From assembly GCA_022496805.1 (NCBI GenBank), contig CM040086.1, forward strand, positions 16,172,212-16,236,211: 64,000 bases of DNA. Direction: 5' to 3'. Origin of the DNA: Pohlia nutans. Its lineage: Eukaryota > Streptophyta > Bryopsida > Bryales > Mniaceae. This document shows, in pieces, positions 24,533 through 37,652 of this stretch (the stretch's first letter is position 1; each line of letters begins with the position of its first letter). The notes under the pieces were generated by a model, which had not been told where the DNA came from, did not search any database, and saw nothing but the letters and a program-made list of their open reading frames with translations. The position numbers and the translations under genes are program-made.

Positions 24533-25020
24533 CCCCTAAACATCTTCACCCTTCTGAAGATTTGGATAATTTCAAAAATGTCTTATAAAATGTAACTTAG
24601 ATCTATGATTGTTGTCACCAATATTTTTGTATGAAATTTGAAATTGAAAATTCTTTTGTAATTTGATTACAAACAAGATATTGACAATTTGTACATTAAA
24701 TTTGTCGTGATTGGTTGGAATGTCATACTCTAAGTGTAGTGATTTTTGGAGATTATTTGATTGCTCACTTTTATAAGTTGAATTTTTCAAGAGCACTTTT
24801 ACACTGAAATCTTCGGAATTTTGAGTGATTACTACGACATGAAATGAGGCATAAAAATTTCACAAATCATCTCCTTTATAATTAAATCACACATGCATGA
24901 AGCTTACTTTCCATAAAATCTATAGTAAAAAATCCACATTGTAAAATGTCAATGACAGATGAGAAAACTGTGTTTGAATTTGTACATCAATTACTTTATG
25001 GACGGTTGAACGTTTAGGGA
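24533..25020. mobile_element. TTAA-family MITE
   Basis: Left end CCCCTAAACATCTTC after TTGA (one mismatch to TTAA); right end GAACGTTTAGGGA followed by TTAA at 25021-25024. The interior matches the element at 39418-39987 (GTGTAGTGATTTTTGGAGATT and others). Confidence 0.65.
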
Positions 25021-25024
25021 TTAA

Positions 25025-26366
25025 GAGTCTATGATAGTGGGTCTTGGGTGGTTTTAGGTAGCCTCAATCTCAGCTCTAACTCTTTGAAGATGTTATGCGT
25101 AGCCAAGAAAGGATGTTAAGCAATCTCTAGTTTCAGTTTGTAGCTTCAACCTCTACCTAGATTAGGCAAAGTTAGGACCCGTTTGTTGCTTTATAACTAT
25201 TTTATCTTTTTGGACGCGGACAAAGAGTTGAAGCTGTATAACATCCTTTCTCGGCCATGCATAACTTACAATATAATGCATGATATCTCGTATATGTGTA
25301 GAACCCAAAAGAACCAAGATGGAGCAATCTATGTCCAAATCTAGAGGGGTGAGTATGGAATGTAGATGATACCTTCAAAAAAAGAGGAACTTTTTTGAAG
25401 GAAGTTTTTAAGAGAAGATTTATTGAATAGTGTACACGCTTCATAATCCATTCAACACTAAGTAGGAACAATGTCTATGATGTCTTTTTTAGCTATGTAT
25501 GGTGTTTATGGAAAGTTGTGTGGAAAGGACAATGTTAAAAGAATCTATTACCTTTGGTAGGAAGTATTAATGGAGTCTTATGATAATCATACATATTGAT
25601 AGACATCTTATAATATTTAGAGAACTTCTTATTAAGCATTATTATCTCGAGTGGATATATTACTTATTGAAGTTATTAATATCCTTGGTAATTATCAATA
25701 TCATTAAGTAACTACCGATACCCTTTATTACTAACTCGACTAGTAGTTTACGACACAATGACTATTATAAAAGAAAAACTTTGAAAAACATTACAAAATT
25801 CATTTTTATTTAAATAAATTTGAAAAAATGAGGGTAAATTGGTTTAACAATAAATGAGAAAAATACTTGAAAAATATGATACATTTTAAAATGTAGTGTG
25901 GACGCTTAGGGATTAAAAGAAAATTTCATCCAAGTTAATTTTCACAAATACTACAATCGGTATACAAGCATATATTTGAGAATCCTTCTAAAAATTCAAC
26001 AAGTTCTTCAAGTCTTAGATTTCAAATTCATCTCTAAATTTCATTTTCAAATTATAAGAACAAATAGTGAAAACAAGTCAACTAAATTCAAAGTTTACAA
26101 ATATTGTCACACACACTAATTTCTTGTGATAGTAATTTCCCACACACAATAATACCCATAAATAGTGTAGATGAAGTATCTCAACGGACTCTTTATTGGC
26201 TTTGACCATAAGGAAGAGGCATTGTAGGGACACTCATTTTTTTGGGCTAAATACCATTGTAGCAAATATTTTTTGTTCGTGATTCCACTTAAATGCATTT
26301 TCGTCCTTCACATGTTCTATTCCGGTCACAGCTCCTCATAGCGTAGCTGCTTGTTCACGATGGTCT
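25025..26366. other. Intergenic, no gene; one orphan TTAA-type end
   Basis: A CTTAGGGATTAA end at about 25908-25919 resembles a TTAA-family right end without an identified partner. Nothing else was recognised. Confidence 0.4.
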
Positions 26367-26534
26367 CACTACAAGGAGAATTTCACTCCTAAGTCAAACT
26401 GCGCTACTTTTCACACACCAATTTTTTGGTTAGACTTGGTGAGTGCGATTCATCACGTAGGACAAGTGTGTAGAGTGGAAAGCGACAATGAACAGGATCC
26501 TCCAGAGTGAGAAACGACGCCTCTGCTTGTAGTG
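26367..26534. mobile_element. Short CACTA-type element
   Basis: It begins CACTACAAGGAG and ends TGCTTGTAGTG, the diagnostic CACTA termini, in 168 bp. Flanking triplets are TCT and TCC. Related copies lie at 28923-29057 and 29635-29754. Confidence 0.65.
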
Positions 26535-27784
26535 TCCCAGGCCAACGTTTCTGTGAAGAGGCTAGAATGTAGTATCGGGAACCTCCCGTGTATTATCTTG
26601 TGTAGAATGTAGCCAGCGGGTACATTTGCCAAGGTGAGGTTCCCGATACATGTGTCCCAAAGTCGTTATTGTGTGCTCTTAATCGGTCTTTAAGTTTAAG
26701 TTAGTGCAAATGGTTTGATTGTGCAGGTTGACTTGCAGTCTGCACGAGAGCAAGAATTAAGAGCCATAAAAGCTGAGTCCTGTATACCAGTACTTTGAAC
26801 CTATGTACATGGTTCTTTGAATCTTTGAGAGATTTTTTATTTTCGTTGGAATGATTCGGTGCTGTAGGTTACAAGGCGGGGTTGTAAAGATGGGTATCTG
26901 ACAAATCTTTGCCATGAATTCACCCGCATTTTAGGTGGATGGTAGAAATGCCGGGGTATAATTCACACTGCTTTCATAATATAATTCATATTGTGCATGG
27001 AGTAATGCATATTGAGACTTTAGACATTGGGTATCACAGAGTAATCCTGAGTAATAAAAACAAAAAATACAAATTAAACCATGCGTGCGCAAAATACTAC
27101 GTGGTATACAAGGCTGTATTTGCAAGTATTTGTTGTCTTCGCATGTTTTGGTGAAGTCTACAATGTATTTGAATGTGTTGCAGGGTTGTCATGTTTGCCA
27201 CTATTTTTCATCTTGACATCCGTATTAATTAAAAGTCTCACGTTGAGTGTTTAATTAGACAAGTGTCAAATATATTAAACAACTTGGATGAAATATTCCC
27301 AAATATTCTAAAATATTCCCAAATATTTTAAGAATATGCTTGTCTAACAAATGGGAAGGTCTATTAGACATTGTGTTTGATACTTTGTCTAATGGTCGAG
27401 GAAGACAATCTCGATGTGTTGTGGGAGTTGGGAGCGTCAGATTCAAAATGAGAGATCTTGCAAAAAGCGAGTTTGATGAAAATGCCCAATCTGATTGAAG
27501 ACTCAGCTCAACATAGTTTTTTTCATGAATTTATTCAGGTTTTAATGGTCACAGCAATTAAAATTTACTTAGTCGATGGACACTAAAGTTACAAATACAT
27601 GTGATTCAAATGCATTTAGAAACTCATTTTTTGCAGCATAACATTCTTAAAGGTCGCTCTTATACAATGTTAGTTTAATCAACTCCCCGGATCAACTCCT
27701 TTACAAGAACACTGTAGAAGGACCTTGTCATAGTCCCTCAAGAATGCTATGAAAGGCACTGTTGTTAGTCCATCAAATATGTTA
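26535..27784. other. Intergenic, no recognised feature
   Basis: No gene or bounded repeat seen. Confidence 0.45.
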
Positions 27785-28087
27785 GAGCATTCCCACCCAT
27801 GCACGCTAGGGCTAACTCTCTAAAATTATTCATCTATATTTGAAGGGCCCTTGCACTCACACTCCCCCACCCTTGCACGCCCGCCAGGTATCAAAAGTGC
27901 GCATCAAACAGTCAATGGACCAATCACAAGTAGAATGTGAGGATATAGTCAACTAAATAGTGATTTGAAGGCCCAATTTCTAACACGCTAGGATCCAGAG
28001 TCAAGAGGCATTTTGGAAGGGCCCTTGGCACTTTTCATCTACTTCTTGAGTGTGAGAGACTCTGGGAGGGCAAGGGTGGCCCTGCTC
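27785..28087. mobile_element. PIF/Harbinger-like MITE, TTA duplication
   Basis: It begins GAGCATTCCCACCC and ends GGTGGCCCTGCTC, flanked by TTA at 27782-27784 and 28088-28090. 303 bp, noncoding. Confidence 0.65.
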
Positions 28088-28922
28088 TTACAAAGACAGT
28101 TTTGTAATCAGGGTTGAAAGCTTTAATTTCAAGCACTTGACTTTGACTAAGCTCCAATCACCAGATTGTGGAAAGAGATCGTTTTGATGCCTCCAGGGAG
28201 TTGGGAACATTCTTCCATACCAGGTCAGAGTATGTTTAGAATCATGTGTTTTTTTTGTTTTACAGGCATTGAATATGTGTTTGTGTGGTGGATTTTGCAA
28301 TCCCAATTTCAGTCATTAATTTGTACCCAACTGTGCTTACCGTTTCTTCAAACTCCAGAACTAAATGCTTGTCGGGTGTAATGCGAAATCATTCTACTCA
28401 ATCCGGAATATGTAGATTTTGGTTGATCTAGGCGCTTTCAATAAGAAGGATTATGGTTTATAATAGCGTATTGATTTTTTTTAATACTACAGAGTACCTA
28501 TATTGAAAAACAATTAAAAAGTTGATAAAGGGTAGGTCATGGTCTTCAAAATATCTAGAAGTTAATATCCATGGCTATGGAGTATGCATGTTAAAACTTG
28601 CATCGTTCGTGTTCCTTCTTAAGCAAGGGGCTAAGTTACGTCCTTCTGTTCAAACAAAAACCAAAACAAGTTGGAACAAAAACAAAAAAAACTTAAAAAA
28701 CACTTACTTGCATTATTTTAACGAAAACCTAGAACTCTCCGTCTGAAGAGATTTCATACAGCCGATGTACGTCAATTTTGAGTATCTCTAGGCCCAGGAA
28801 CCAGAATGAATGCTGTGATATTAGATGTGGTGTGTGGTTGGGAGATAATGGCACTCATCAAAGGTGTTAGTGAAGGAAAATTGCAATGTTCACGATTGAC
28901 ACAGATCGTTCTCTTTGCTAAC
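28088..28922. other. Intergenic, no recognised feature
   Basis: Frames at 28088-28381 overlap on both strands with no family likeness. Confidence 0.45.
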
Positions 28923-29057
28923 CATTACAAGGAGAAGGTGTTGCTTTTCACTCCGTAGGTGAGTCAAAGTGTGTACAATACGGTGAACTCTAACACTCTT
29001 CTGAGTGAGAAGCAATGTCTTTGTTCTAAGTGAGAAGCGACGCCTTTGCTAGTAGTG
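28923..29057. mobile_element. Short CACTA-type element, diverged
   Basis: Starts CATTACAAGGAG and ends GCTAGTAGTG; it shares AAGCGACGCCTTTGCT with the copies at 26367-26534 and 29635-29754. Confidence 0.5.
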
Positions 29058-29169
29058 AACCCAGAATTAGACTCAAAGATGAGAATGCTGCTGCCAGACA
29101 ATGTGCATGTGGACAGGAGTCACAAAAGAGAAACTAGTGAAAGTTGTGTCATGTTTGAAGTAAACGATA

Positions 29170-29413
29170 CTCCCTCCATTTCAGAACAAGAGTTCAATTT
29201 TGTTGGCATGTTTCTTTTCCTAAGTTTTATACTTCAAACATGAGTATTGTCCACTTCAAACAGGGCTGAAATTGAGAGTGACACAAAAACTATTTCTATT
29301 AAAGACATCTCAATTTTTGAGTATCGAGATGACCTTTTTTGGCAAAAGAAACGTCAAGTTGAAACTTAGCGTGCCAAATAAGAAATTGGATTTTTATTAT
29401 GAAATGGAGGGAG
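29170..29413. mobile_element. Stowaway MITE
   Basis: Terminal inverted repeats CTCCCTCCATTTCAGAA and the inverse of ATGAAATGGAGGGAG, with TA on both sides (29168-29169, 29414-29415). This is the standard Tc1/mariner Stowaway signature. 244 bp. Confidence 0.85.
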
Positions 29414-29634
29414 TACTAGTTTTGAAGTGTTGGAAAATTCAGAGTACTTCTGATCACATTTGTTAAAACAGTGTGAACTTCAGAATGCCCTTCGCTCTAA
29501 AAAGTAGGACTGAGGATTCAGTCAAGTCAGGTGAATGAAATGGCACTGTAAGTTTCACTAAAATTTGTGGCCGTTTAATTTTGAGGAACATGAGGTTGTT
29601 GCAATGGAATAGCTAGCTAGCGTCGACTACAAGG

Positions 29635-29754
29635 AAACTGGTCGCTTCTCACTGCTATTTTGAGCCATTTCAGGGTTAGTGAGTGCTATTGGTCACATAG
29701 GACAAGGGTTTCCTCGATATCAGTCAGTGATAAGCGACGTGTTTGCTTGTAGTG
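29635..29754. mobile_element. Short CACTA-type element, diverged
   Basis: Left end GACTACAAGGAAAC; right end GCGACGTGTTTGCTTGTAGTG. Same small family as 26367-26534. Confidence 0.5.
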
Positions 29755-30078
29755 GACGAAGAGCCGATAGCAACCGGCTAAGCTGCAGCATTGAAAAGAT
29801 CCAAAGATGATTGTGTGACCATAAAACGTTCAGACGTAGTAATCACAGAAAACGCACGCATGCCTTGGTGACGCAAATCTCAGAAGGAAATGAATGTTTG
29901 CAGGTCATGAATGAATTGTTATTTTAATATATTTATATTTATATGTATCGTGCATGTGAGGATGATGCGATGGACATTGACGCAACAATTGAGTCATGGT
30001 TGGTTCACCTGCTCCTCCATCACCAATCATTCCCATCTTACCATTGCCAATCCTTAGTCTCTGCACATTTGTTTTTAA

Positions 30079-31603
30079 CCCCTAAACGTACCGACCTTTT
30101 GAACACAAGTAGATGATAGCATCAAAAATAGATATTAGCATGGCTGAGGTGTACATGAGAGGATCATTGCAAGCATAAAATTTGCCCAACAAATTTGACA
30201 TAAGGTGAAAGATCCAATATCCAACGTGTACTATAAACTAGGGTTTTTCTTTCTTTCTTTCTTTTTTTGGCACCTTGGAGCCAGACTCTAATGTCGTGGC
30301 ACAACTACAATGGTCTAAATCTAGAGGGACCACCCTCCATTGCATGCATGAAGCACTGCTACAATGCAAGAGAAAAACCGTGCTATAAATCAACAATATC
30401 TCCAACTAGTTTTCATTGAGAGCTTCTAATTCTATACCAGTACTAGATTAATATAGAAATTGTTGTAAAATAAGCTAGGAGTGTCTGAATTGAGTGTTTC
30501 TTGGGCTTAACCTATTTGGAATCAAATTTCCTATAAAAATATGTCATTAGATCACTGAAGATGTGTTCGTAATTTTTTTTTAAAATAAAGAACGTTGGGT
30601 GGTGAAGATGTTGGAACAATCTACAAAAGCATCAAATTTGTAAATGTGGGAAGAAATGCATGATAAAGTGTATATTTTGTTTGGATATACAAAGATAGAT
30701 TGTAATTTATGAATTTTAAATCAAATCTATGCAAACGGATTCCTAAAATTCATCATGTACAATTATATATATAATATCTAACTAATAAACTTCCAAAATG
30801 AAAAAAAATACAAAATTAATTATTTATCTTTAAATTTTGGTATGATTGGCTAAAAGCACAAGGTTAATAAGATGCTTAAATACCGATTGGAATTTGTTTC
30901 ATTTAAATTATTAATTCAATACTATTCTTACGTAGTGTCGTTTAACCCAGGCTAAATGACCGAACGACCATTTTATGGTCGCTGCCCTTTTTCTACGGGT
31001 TGCCCAAGATGAAAAAAAACCTTTTTTTAAAAATAAAAAATATTTTCAAATAGAAAATCAAGTCTAATTTCCAACCCAATTTGAATCATGCCAATCCGAG
31101 TTAAACTCCACCAAGGAGATTTTTTCAAAGACAAACACCTCAACATTGTCATAGTGTTATAAAACTTACTATTTCGGGAAAGTAATGATGTTCTCTAATT
31201 TGGAAAAAAAAAAATTGAATTTTAGAAAAGAATGTCTAGTTTTCACCAATCACACCAAATTTCAAACTCTAAAAATATTTTTTGTAATTTTGGTGAATAT
31301 TCAACGATAAATGCTTCTAAATTCATTACATGATTATCTAAAACATTATTTGAAAATTTTAGGAACTTAAGGGTTAAAGCTTAAATCGTAGGTTTATGGG
31401 CCATTCACTATACTTGCAATTGGAGGCCTCTCCAATATTATCAACATCCCTCTATTACAAGAGATTTACTTTAATTGCTAGAGAATTAAATAGACTTGCA
31501 AACCTCAGGTAACTTGGATGAAAGTCATCCAAAAGCATATGAGAAAGCTACAAGGCTTTGAATCTCTTTGTGATCCAATTGTTGGACGCTTGGACGTTTA
31601 GGG
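30079..31603. mobile_element. TTAA-family MITE enlarged by nested insertions
   Basis: Left end CCCCTAAACGTACCGA after TTAA (30075-30078); right end GGACGTTTAGGGAATAA. Both flanks of the interior match the compact 377-bp copy at 51647-52023 (AACACAAGTAGATG, ACTTGGATGAAAGTCATCCAAA). The extra length includes another TTAA element at 30946-31373. Confidence 0.65.
30946..31373. mobile_element. TTAA-family MITE nested in another
   Basis: TTAA at 30942-30945 and 31374-31377; starts CCCAGGCTAAATGACCGAACG. Same subfamily as 34692-35208 (GACCGAACGACCATTTT). Confidence 0.65.
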
Positions 31604-31844
31604 AATAAATTGCTATGAGTACTCAAATTTCATTTCATTTGTTTCTTGAAATGCTAAAAATAAATGAGTATCCATTTGGACCTACTTCAAAATGCTAAAA
31701 AATAATGAGTACTAAGTTGGACTTCTGGGTCCTTTTGGGTTAAGCATTGGAAGAACTCATAGGGCTTTTTCAATTTAAAATACTATAATTTTGTACTACT
31801 CAATGGTAATTCTAGTCAAATTTACATATGAGGCCCCGTATTAA

Positions 31845-32078
31845 CCCTTAAACGACATATGCTATCCTAATACCACACCCAAAATCTCTTTTAAATTCCA
31901 TTTTAAGCATAAATCTGTTTTTAATTTACTTTGGCTCTATTCTGAAGAAGTATAGATCTCTCTAAGATGTTTGGTTTGGCATTTAAAAAACCCCATTTGA
32001 TGCAATGGAGTAGAAGTTATGAGCAAGATTTTCCAAAAATATAATCAAGCCCGTGGGGCTGGCATTGTCGTTTAAGGG
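31845..32078. mobile_element. TTAA-family MITE
   Basis: TTAA at 31841-31844 and 32079-32082. Terminal inverted repeats CCCTTAAACGACA(T) / GTCGTTTAAGGG. 234 bp. The right TTAA is shared with the next element. Confidence 0.75.
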
Positions 32079-32082
32079 TTAA

Positions 32083-32649
32083 CCCTTAAATGTCTGACCC
32101 TATCATCGTACTGGAAAAACTTTAGATTGTAGGCCATCTTTCACCATTATCATTGAATAAAAAATTAAATTTCATATTTTTCCCTACATGAAACCGAATG
32201 TCAACTACAATATATGATTTTTTCAAAATTATTAAAGAAAATTTTGAATTATCATGATTTTTTGAAGTGATAAAAGCAAAGAAAATTCACATCACTTATA
32301 AGCTATATTTTTAAAATATAAAACTTACCAAATGTGTAAATTACAAAGAAAAACATTAGTTTGTTTAATGTGCTCAAAGAATATTTCTAAATTTAAAAAT
32401 ACAGTGGAAAAACCTAAAACCGTGGAACATTGTGGAAGAGCCACGGTAATACACCCTGAACTTGTAATTGCTATAAATCATTCAATTTTAGGAATTTTTA
32501 AATTTTCAAAATGGAATGGAAACTAGACTCTGTAAGCTACATTTTGTTAATTAAGCTCAAATTCAAAAATATCATCTCAATGGGGAAAATTGCATTTCAG
32601 CTGCAGAAAAAGATGTTCAACCGAAATTAGTCATTCAGGCGTTTAAGGG
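32083..32649. mobile_element. TTAA-family MITE abutting the previous one
   Basis: It starts CCCTTAAATGTCTGACC directly after TTAA 32079-32082 and ends CAGGCGTTTAAGGG before TTTAA. The interior resembles the element that starts at 40230. Confidence 0.65.
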
Positions 32650-32729
32650 TTTAAAATCTCCTATTCATCTTCTACAATTAGTTTGATTTACGTGACAATA
32701 TCAAAAATCAAGTGAGGATGAGTTTTTAA

Positions 32730-33130
32730 CCCTTTGATGGCCTCGTGTCCATATAATGAACAACGAACAAATTGCAACCTTTCTCTTGAGTACATCATGT
32801 ATAGTTTTTTATTCATACAAATTTCTCTTGGTTCTTGTGCTAGTTGACTATCATTTGTATGATATGGATCTTCAAATAATATATTGTAATTTTCTGAAAA
32901 AAAAAAAACATAATTGGTTTATGTCAAGTTTCATTCTTAGTTCAAAAAGCGAGACCTTAAACATGATTTTCCAGAATATTAATTAAAAAATATGATGAAT
33001 GCAACCATACAGATGTGATCTTCAAATTAACATTTACAACTTAACTTTGTACATCAACTCCATTTTGGTTTTCATCAAACATTTTATAACAAATCTTTGA
33101 AAACAATGTTGAATGAGGCCAATAAAAAGG
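32730..33130. mobile_element. TTAA-family MITE
   Basis: TTAA at 32726-32729 and 33131-33134; begins CCCTTTGATGGCCTCG. The interior matches half of the dimer at 18966-20040 (TCTCTTGGTTCTTGTGC, TTTGTACATCAACTCC). Confidence 0.65.
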
Positions 33131-33134
33131 TTAA

Positions 33135-34185
33135 ATGTCATTTCTAAAAATCTATAAATCACTATATTGGCTATGACTCTCTATAAATCTATTTATATAG
33201 CCAATATAGTCTGGTTTTGTTCCAGTGCTCTTGTTTTTTCAAAGTAAAAAGTTATGTAAAATGCATTTTTACATGTTTGTAATGAACAATTATGTAAGTT
33301 TAGATTGATCCTTTGATTCCTCTCATTAAAATTTAGATAAATTTTCAAAAAGAGGAGAAAGATTTTAAGTACTAGACTTTAGGAGTTTTTTTATTTTTAT
33401 TTTTAAATTGACGATTTTTTGAATAAGAGTGTTTATTAAGCTTGTACCTATGTTTTGGTGTTTACTATAATAATCACGTATAACTTCTTTTTTTAAATAC
33501 TTCAAACTAAAGAGTTGAAGTGACACTTGGAATTGGGATTGAATCTGTAATGGTTGAAGGTTAAGATCTTAATTGAAGATCATTTGTGATATTCAATCTT
33601 GGTATTCAATTCATAACTAAATTTAGAAAGAAAACCAAATGATATTAAATTTATTGGTTCACACAATGGTATATTCAATTGTATGAACATGATCTAGTAT
33701 GCATTATAGTGTACAACTTTAATATGGTAATTATCACCAAATTTCTTTTATTGGATATTGTATTATGTATTTTCTTGTTTTTGAAAACTAAATCTCATCA
33801 TTGGCTTTTAGGGGGTTAGCAAGGCTATTTCAGAAAATATGATATTACTTGTACATAGAAAGGACAAACCAGCACTAAAATTACTGTGATAAGGTACTTT
33901 TTTAATTCCTTAAAAGAAAAAATTCATACTTTTTTAATCCCTTAAAGAAAAAATTCATACTTTTTTTATTTCATAAAAATATTGGAGATTTTTTTTTTTT
34001 TTTTTTTTTACCTCAAAATAAAAAATTAAATTACATTATTAAAAATGCATATTATTTACATATCAAATGATGCATGAAAAAAATAGAAATAATTATTTTC
34101 TCCAGTGAGATATTAATGGTCAGTTTCCTATTAAATTTTTAAAAAATTCGGCCTCTTGGATTGTAAGGTTCTTTAGCAGTTTGTG
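33135..34185. other. Intergenic, no recognised feature
   Basis: AT-rich with T-runs near 33990-34010; no gene. Confidence 0.45.
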
Positions 34186-34330
34186 GAGTCCATCCTCTAT
34201 TTTCGAACGAGATGAGTAGTCTTGCACCAATGGCCCTTTGTCCGGTGGGCATTGGCTCATTGTTAAGACAAACAGACACTTTATTCACGCCGGCCTTGAA
34301 AGAGGACCGGAGTTCATATCTATATGGAGT
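34186..34330 (+). mobile_element. SINE 3' fragment
   Basis: It shares TTGTCCGGTGGGCAT and ACACTTTATTCACGCCGGCC with the SINE at 55945-56285 (opposite strand there). The pol III promoter part is missing or decayed, as in 5'-truncated copies. Confidence 0.5.
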
Positions 34331-34691
34331 CCATCCTTTCAACAATAGCATTATTTTTTTATTTTTTACTCTTGACACAAAAAGAGCTTTGTTTCAATTC
34401 AAAGAACTCAAAGAACAACAATAGCATTGTAGAAGCTTTAACATTAAATACAATGTCTCACCACCCAATCTTTAGATAAAGATCATGATGCGGACTTGCC
34501 CATGATTATGAATGTGCTACAATGATTCAGAATACTGGCCAAGATTTTGAGGTCAACAATAGAAGTGCTAAAGAACCTGATACGGTTGAGTTTGACATTC
34601 AAAGGTCAATCTGTTTAAATAAAAATTGAAAACGGTTAAAATCTTTCTTCAAACAATACTTGTATTAGAGTACTCAAATTTTTTCTTTTAA

Positions 34692-35208
34692 CCCCTAAGT
34701 GACCGAACGACCATTTTGTAGTCGTTGCACTTATTTTACGGGCTGCCTAAGATGTAAATTAGACTTTTGTAAAATATAAAAAATATTTTTTAAATAGGAA
34801 ATCAAATATACTTTTCGATCCAATTTGAATCATACCAATCCGAGTTAACCTCCATTGAAGATGATTTTTCAAGGCCAAAGACTCCAATATTGTCCTAATG
34901 TTATATCTTTTGCTATTTTGGGAAACTAAGGATGGATTCTCTTTTTAAAAAATTGCTTTTTAGAACCAATCATATCAAATTCCAAATTCTAAAAATAAAA
35001 TTTGTCATTTAGGTAAATAAAAAATGGTGAATGCTTCTAAATTCATTAAATGAGTATCTAAAACATTTTTTAAAAGTTTGACCATATAGACAATTATTTA
35101 ACATCATGCTTCTCATTTTCTCTTTTGGACCAAACTTCATCAAAGTTGCAAAAGTAACATTTTATAACACATTTAAGTTTTGCCTTTACCTCATATGTCA
35201 TTTAGGGG
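34692..35208. mobile_element. TTAA-family MITE
   Basis: TTAA at 34688-34691 and 35209-35212; ends CCCCTAAGTGACCG and GTCATTTAGGGG. 517 bp, same subfamily as 30946-31373. Confidence 0.75.
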
Positions 35209-35212
35209 TTAA

Positions 35213-37652
35213 AGGTCACAATTGAATTAACATCAATTTCCAAATTCCTTTGTTTTTATGACAATAGAATGTAATTTCTTTCTTACATAGTCGAGGAAAT
35301 CATCTATAACAAAGAAACAAAATTTAGAAATTTTAAATAGTTATCATAAATCATGAAGTTAACTTGGTACAAATCAATTTTAAAAGAAATTAGCTTCTAC
35401 TTTCATGCGATTTACAAGATTTTTGTGTTTCAACAAGAAGAATTTTAAAACAAAATTATGCACTAGAAAGTACATAAATAATTGAATATCATTTTTTCTT
35501 TACTTTTAAAATTTAAAGATCCTTCTAAATTAAAATGACTGTATATGGCTAAAATTGTAATTTGTATGTGTAAATATGTATAAGCTATAAAGTTATTAGT
35601 GAGTGGATATCTTGATTTGATAATTTAACTCTTGAAAACTCACAGAAAAATCATTAGGAAAATCCAATCTTTTAAAAAAAAGAGACTTCTCACTTTTTTT
35701 GGTTCTTTGTCAAAGCATTTTTAGATGTCTTCTTTAAAACACTTTTATGTTTTATTACTTGAGTTGCTTTCTAATGTGATTGTTTCATTTATAATATGCA
35801 ATTGTGAAAACATGATTTTTCAATTAATAATCTTTGCCAACATTTCTTTATTCCTAAAGTCTTGAAAGGGAATTTCCAAAAAAATATTTGGTTCTGTTTT
35901 TTTCGATATATTTTCTGTCATCTTTGAACAATACTTTGTTGATGCTTTATATTGTTTATGGTTAAAATGATGCATCAAAACAACTTAGAAATTTGAATTC
36001 TATGATTTATTTATTTATTTATTTATTTATTTATTTTCTAAAGGCCTTTCTAATTATTATGCAAATTTTTAATAACAATAAAAAAAAAATCAAAACTTTA
36101 TTTATTTTAAAACTCTATTGATAACAAGTAAGTTTCTTACAAAATTTTGAATAAAATTTATCATGTTATCATAAACTATAGACCCATAACATATTACATC
36201 ATGTTTGAATTACAAATGGGCTATTTAACGTATGTTGTGTAAAAACTAAAACAACCATGCATCAAATCAAGTGCATGTTGGTGGTTGGTGTGTATGACTC
36301 ATTAGTTTATGCACATTTGCTACGCTCATATTTTGTATATCATAGTTTGAAAACACACTCTTGGTATTTTATAGGTGTTGCCATCATTGCGTAATTATTG
36401 CATTTTTATATTTTTATATTATTCATTATTGACTATTTTAAAGTACATTATGACATGTTCAATATAAAACACCTATTTTTGATATGCGTCATTTGTTGAT
36501 CCTATTCTTTTGTTTTCTTTTGTTTTGTTTTTTTTAAATTTAAAAAAAATTCTTTGACACCCATTCTTTAATTCCTATCATCGGAAGCAAAGGGCAATAT
36601 CAACACATTTCTATTGAATATTTTTTAAATTAAAAGAGGTTTGGTAAATAGAATATTTGAAAACATTCCCCAAGATGTATTTTACACCATACCAAAAAAA
36701 TTGAAAGAAAATCCAAAAGAATCTACATTTATTTTTAGAATAATCCATTTTTAAGTTTACCATCCACCTATAGTACAGTGTGGGATTTCAAATTCAATAT
36801 AAACTATGTAAAGTGACTAAATATGATCAAAATGTTCATAAATACTCAAAAGCCATATACCTTACTTGGCCATCAGGGTCCGCAAAAAATTATTATAAAA
36901 AGATATGCCCAAATTTTTAGGAAATTATTATTTTTAAACATTCCATTTTCTATAGTGAAAAAGAGAGTCTTCAAGGATATCCACCAAACCTCAAAGAATA
37001 TTTGCATCAATTCAACACTTTAATTAAAAATTGGACATGAGTTGCCAATCCTAATAGCCGAATATGGTACAAACAAAACTTTCATGAAGTAATTAAAAGT
37101 AAATAGTCATTGGAATGGAAACTTAATTGTACATTGTATCTCTTTGAAGAACAATTTGAATGTATTGATGTTGAATAGAGTTTTTTCAGTTGGATTCTAT
37201 TTTTTATTTTTTATTTTTTTGGAATGATGCTACAAATAATCATAATACTCAATGTCTAGTATGTTAGCAAAACTGAATTTTTCTATGTTCAAACACAATT
37301 TTGACATACATAATGGTTTTATGGCATCTAAAATTAATCATTTTAATGTTTAATTTAAGATTGGTTTCTATTCTATTTTTAAATTTAAGACATTCTAATA
37401 ATTGAACATAATATTTACATTTGGAGTATGTATCATCATGATTAAAAAACTATGATTAAAAAACTTTAATTAATAGGTTAACCTAACAAAAAAATAGTTT
37501 GAAGTTCTCTTATAAACACCACAACAATTGTTTTCACAATAATCCACACCTTTAGTGAGCTTTTCAACTTTTAACCATATTTTCGCATCGATATGAATTT
37601 TCTTCTCTCTTATGATCAAAATAACTTCAAATTTTCATAAAAATTTAGAAAG
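35213..37652. other. Intergenic, no gene; (TTTA)n tract
   Basis: AT-rich and featureless apart from a TTTA microsatellite of about seven units at 36005-36036. Confidence 0.5.
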
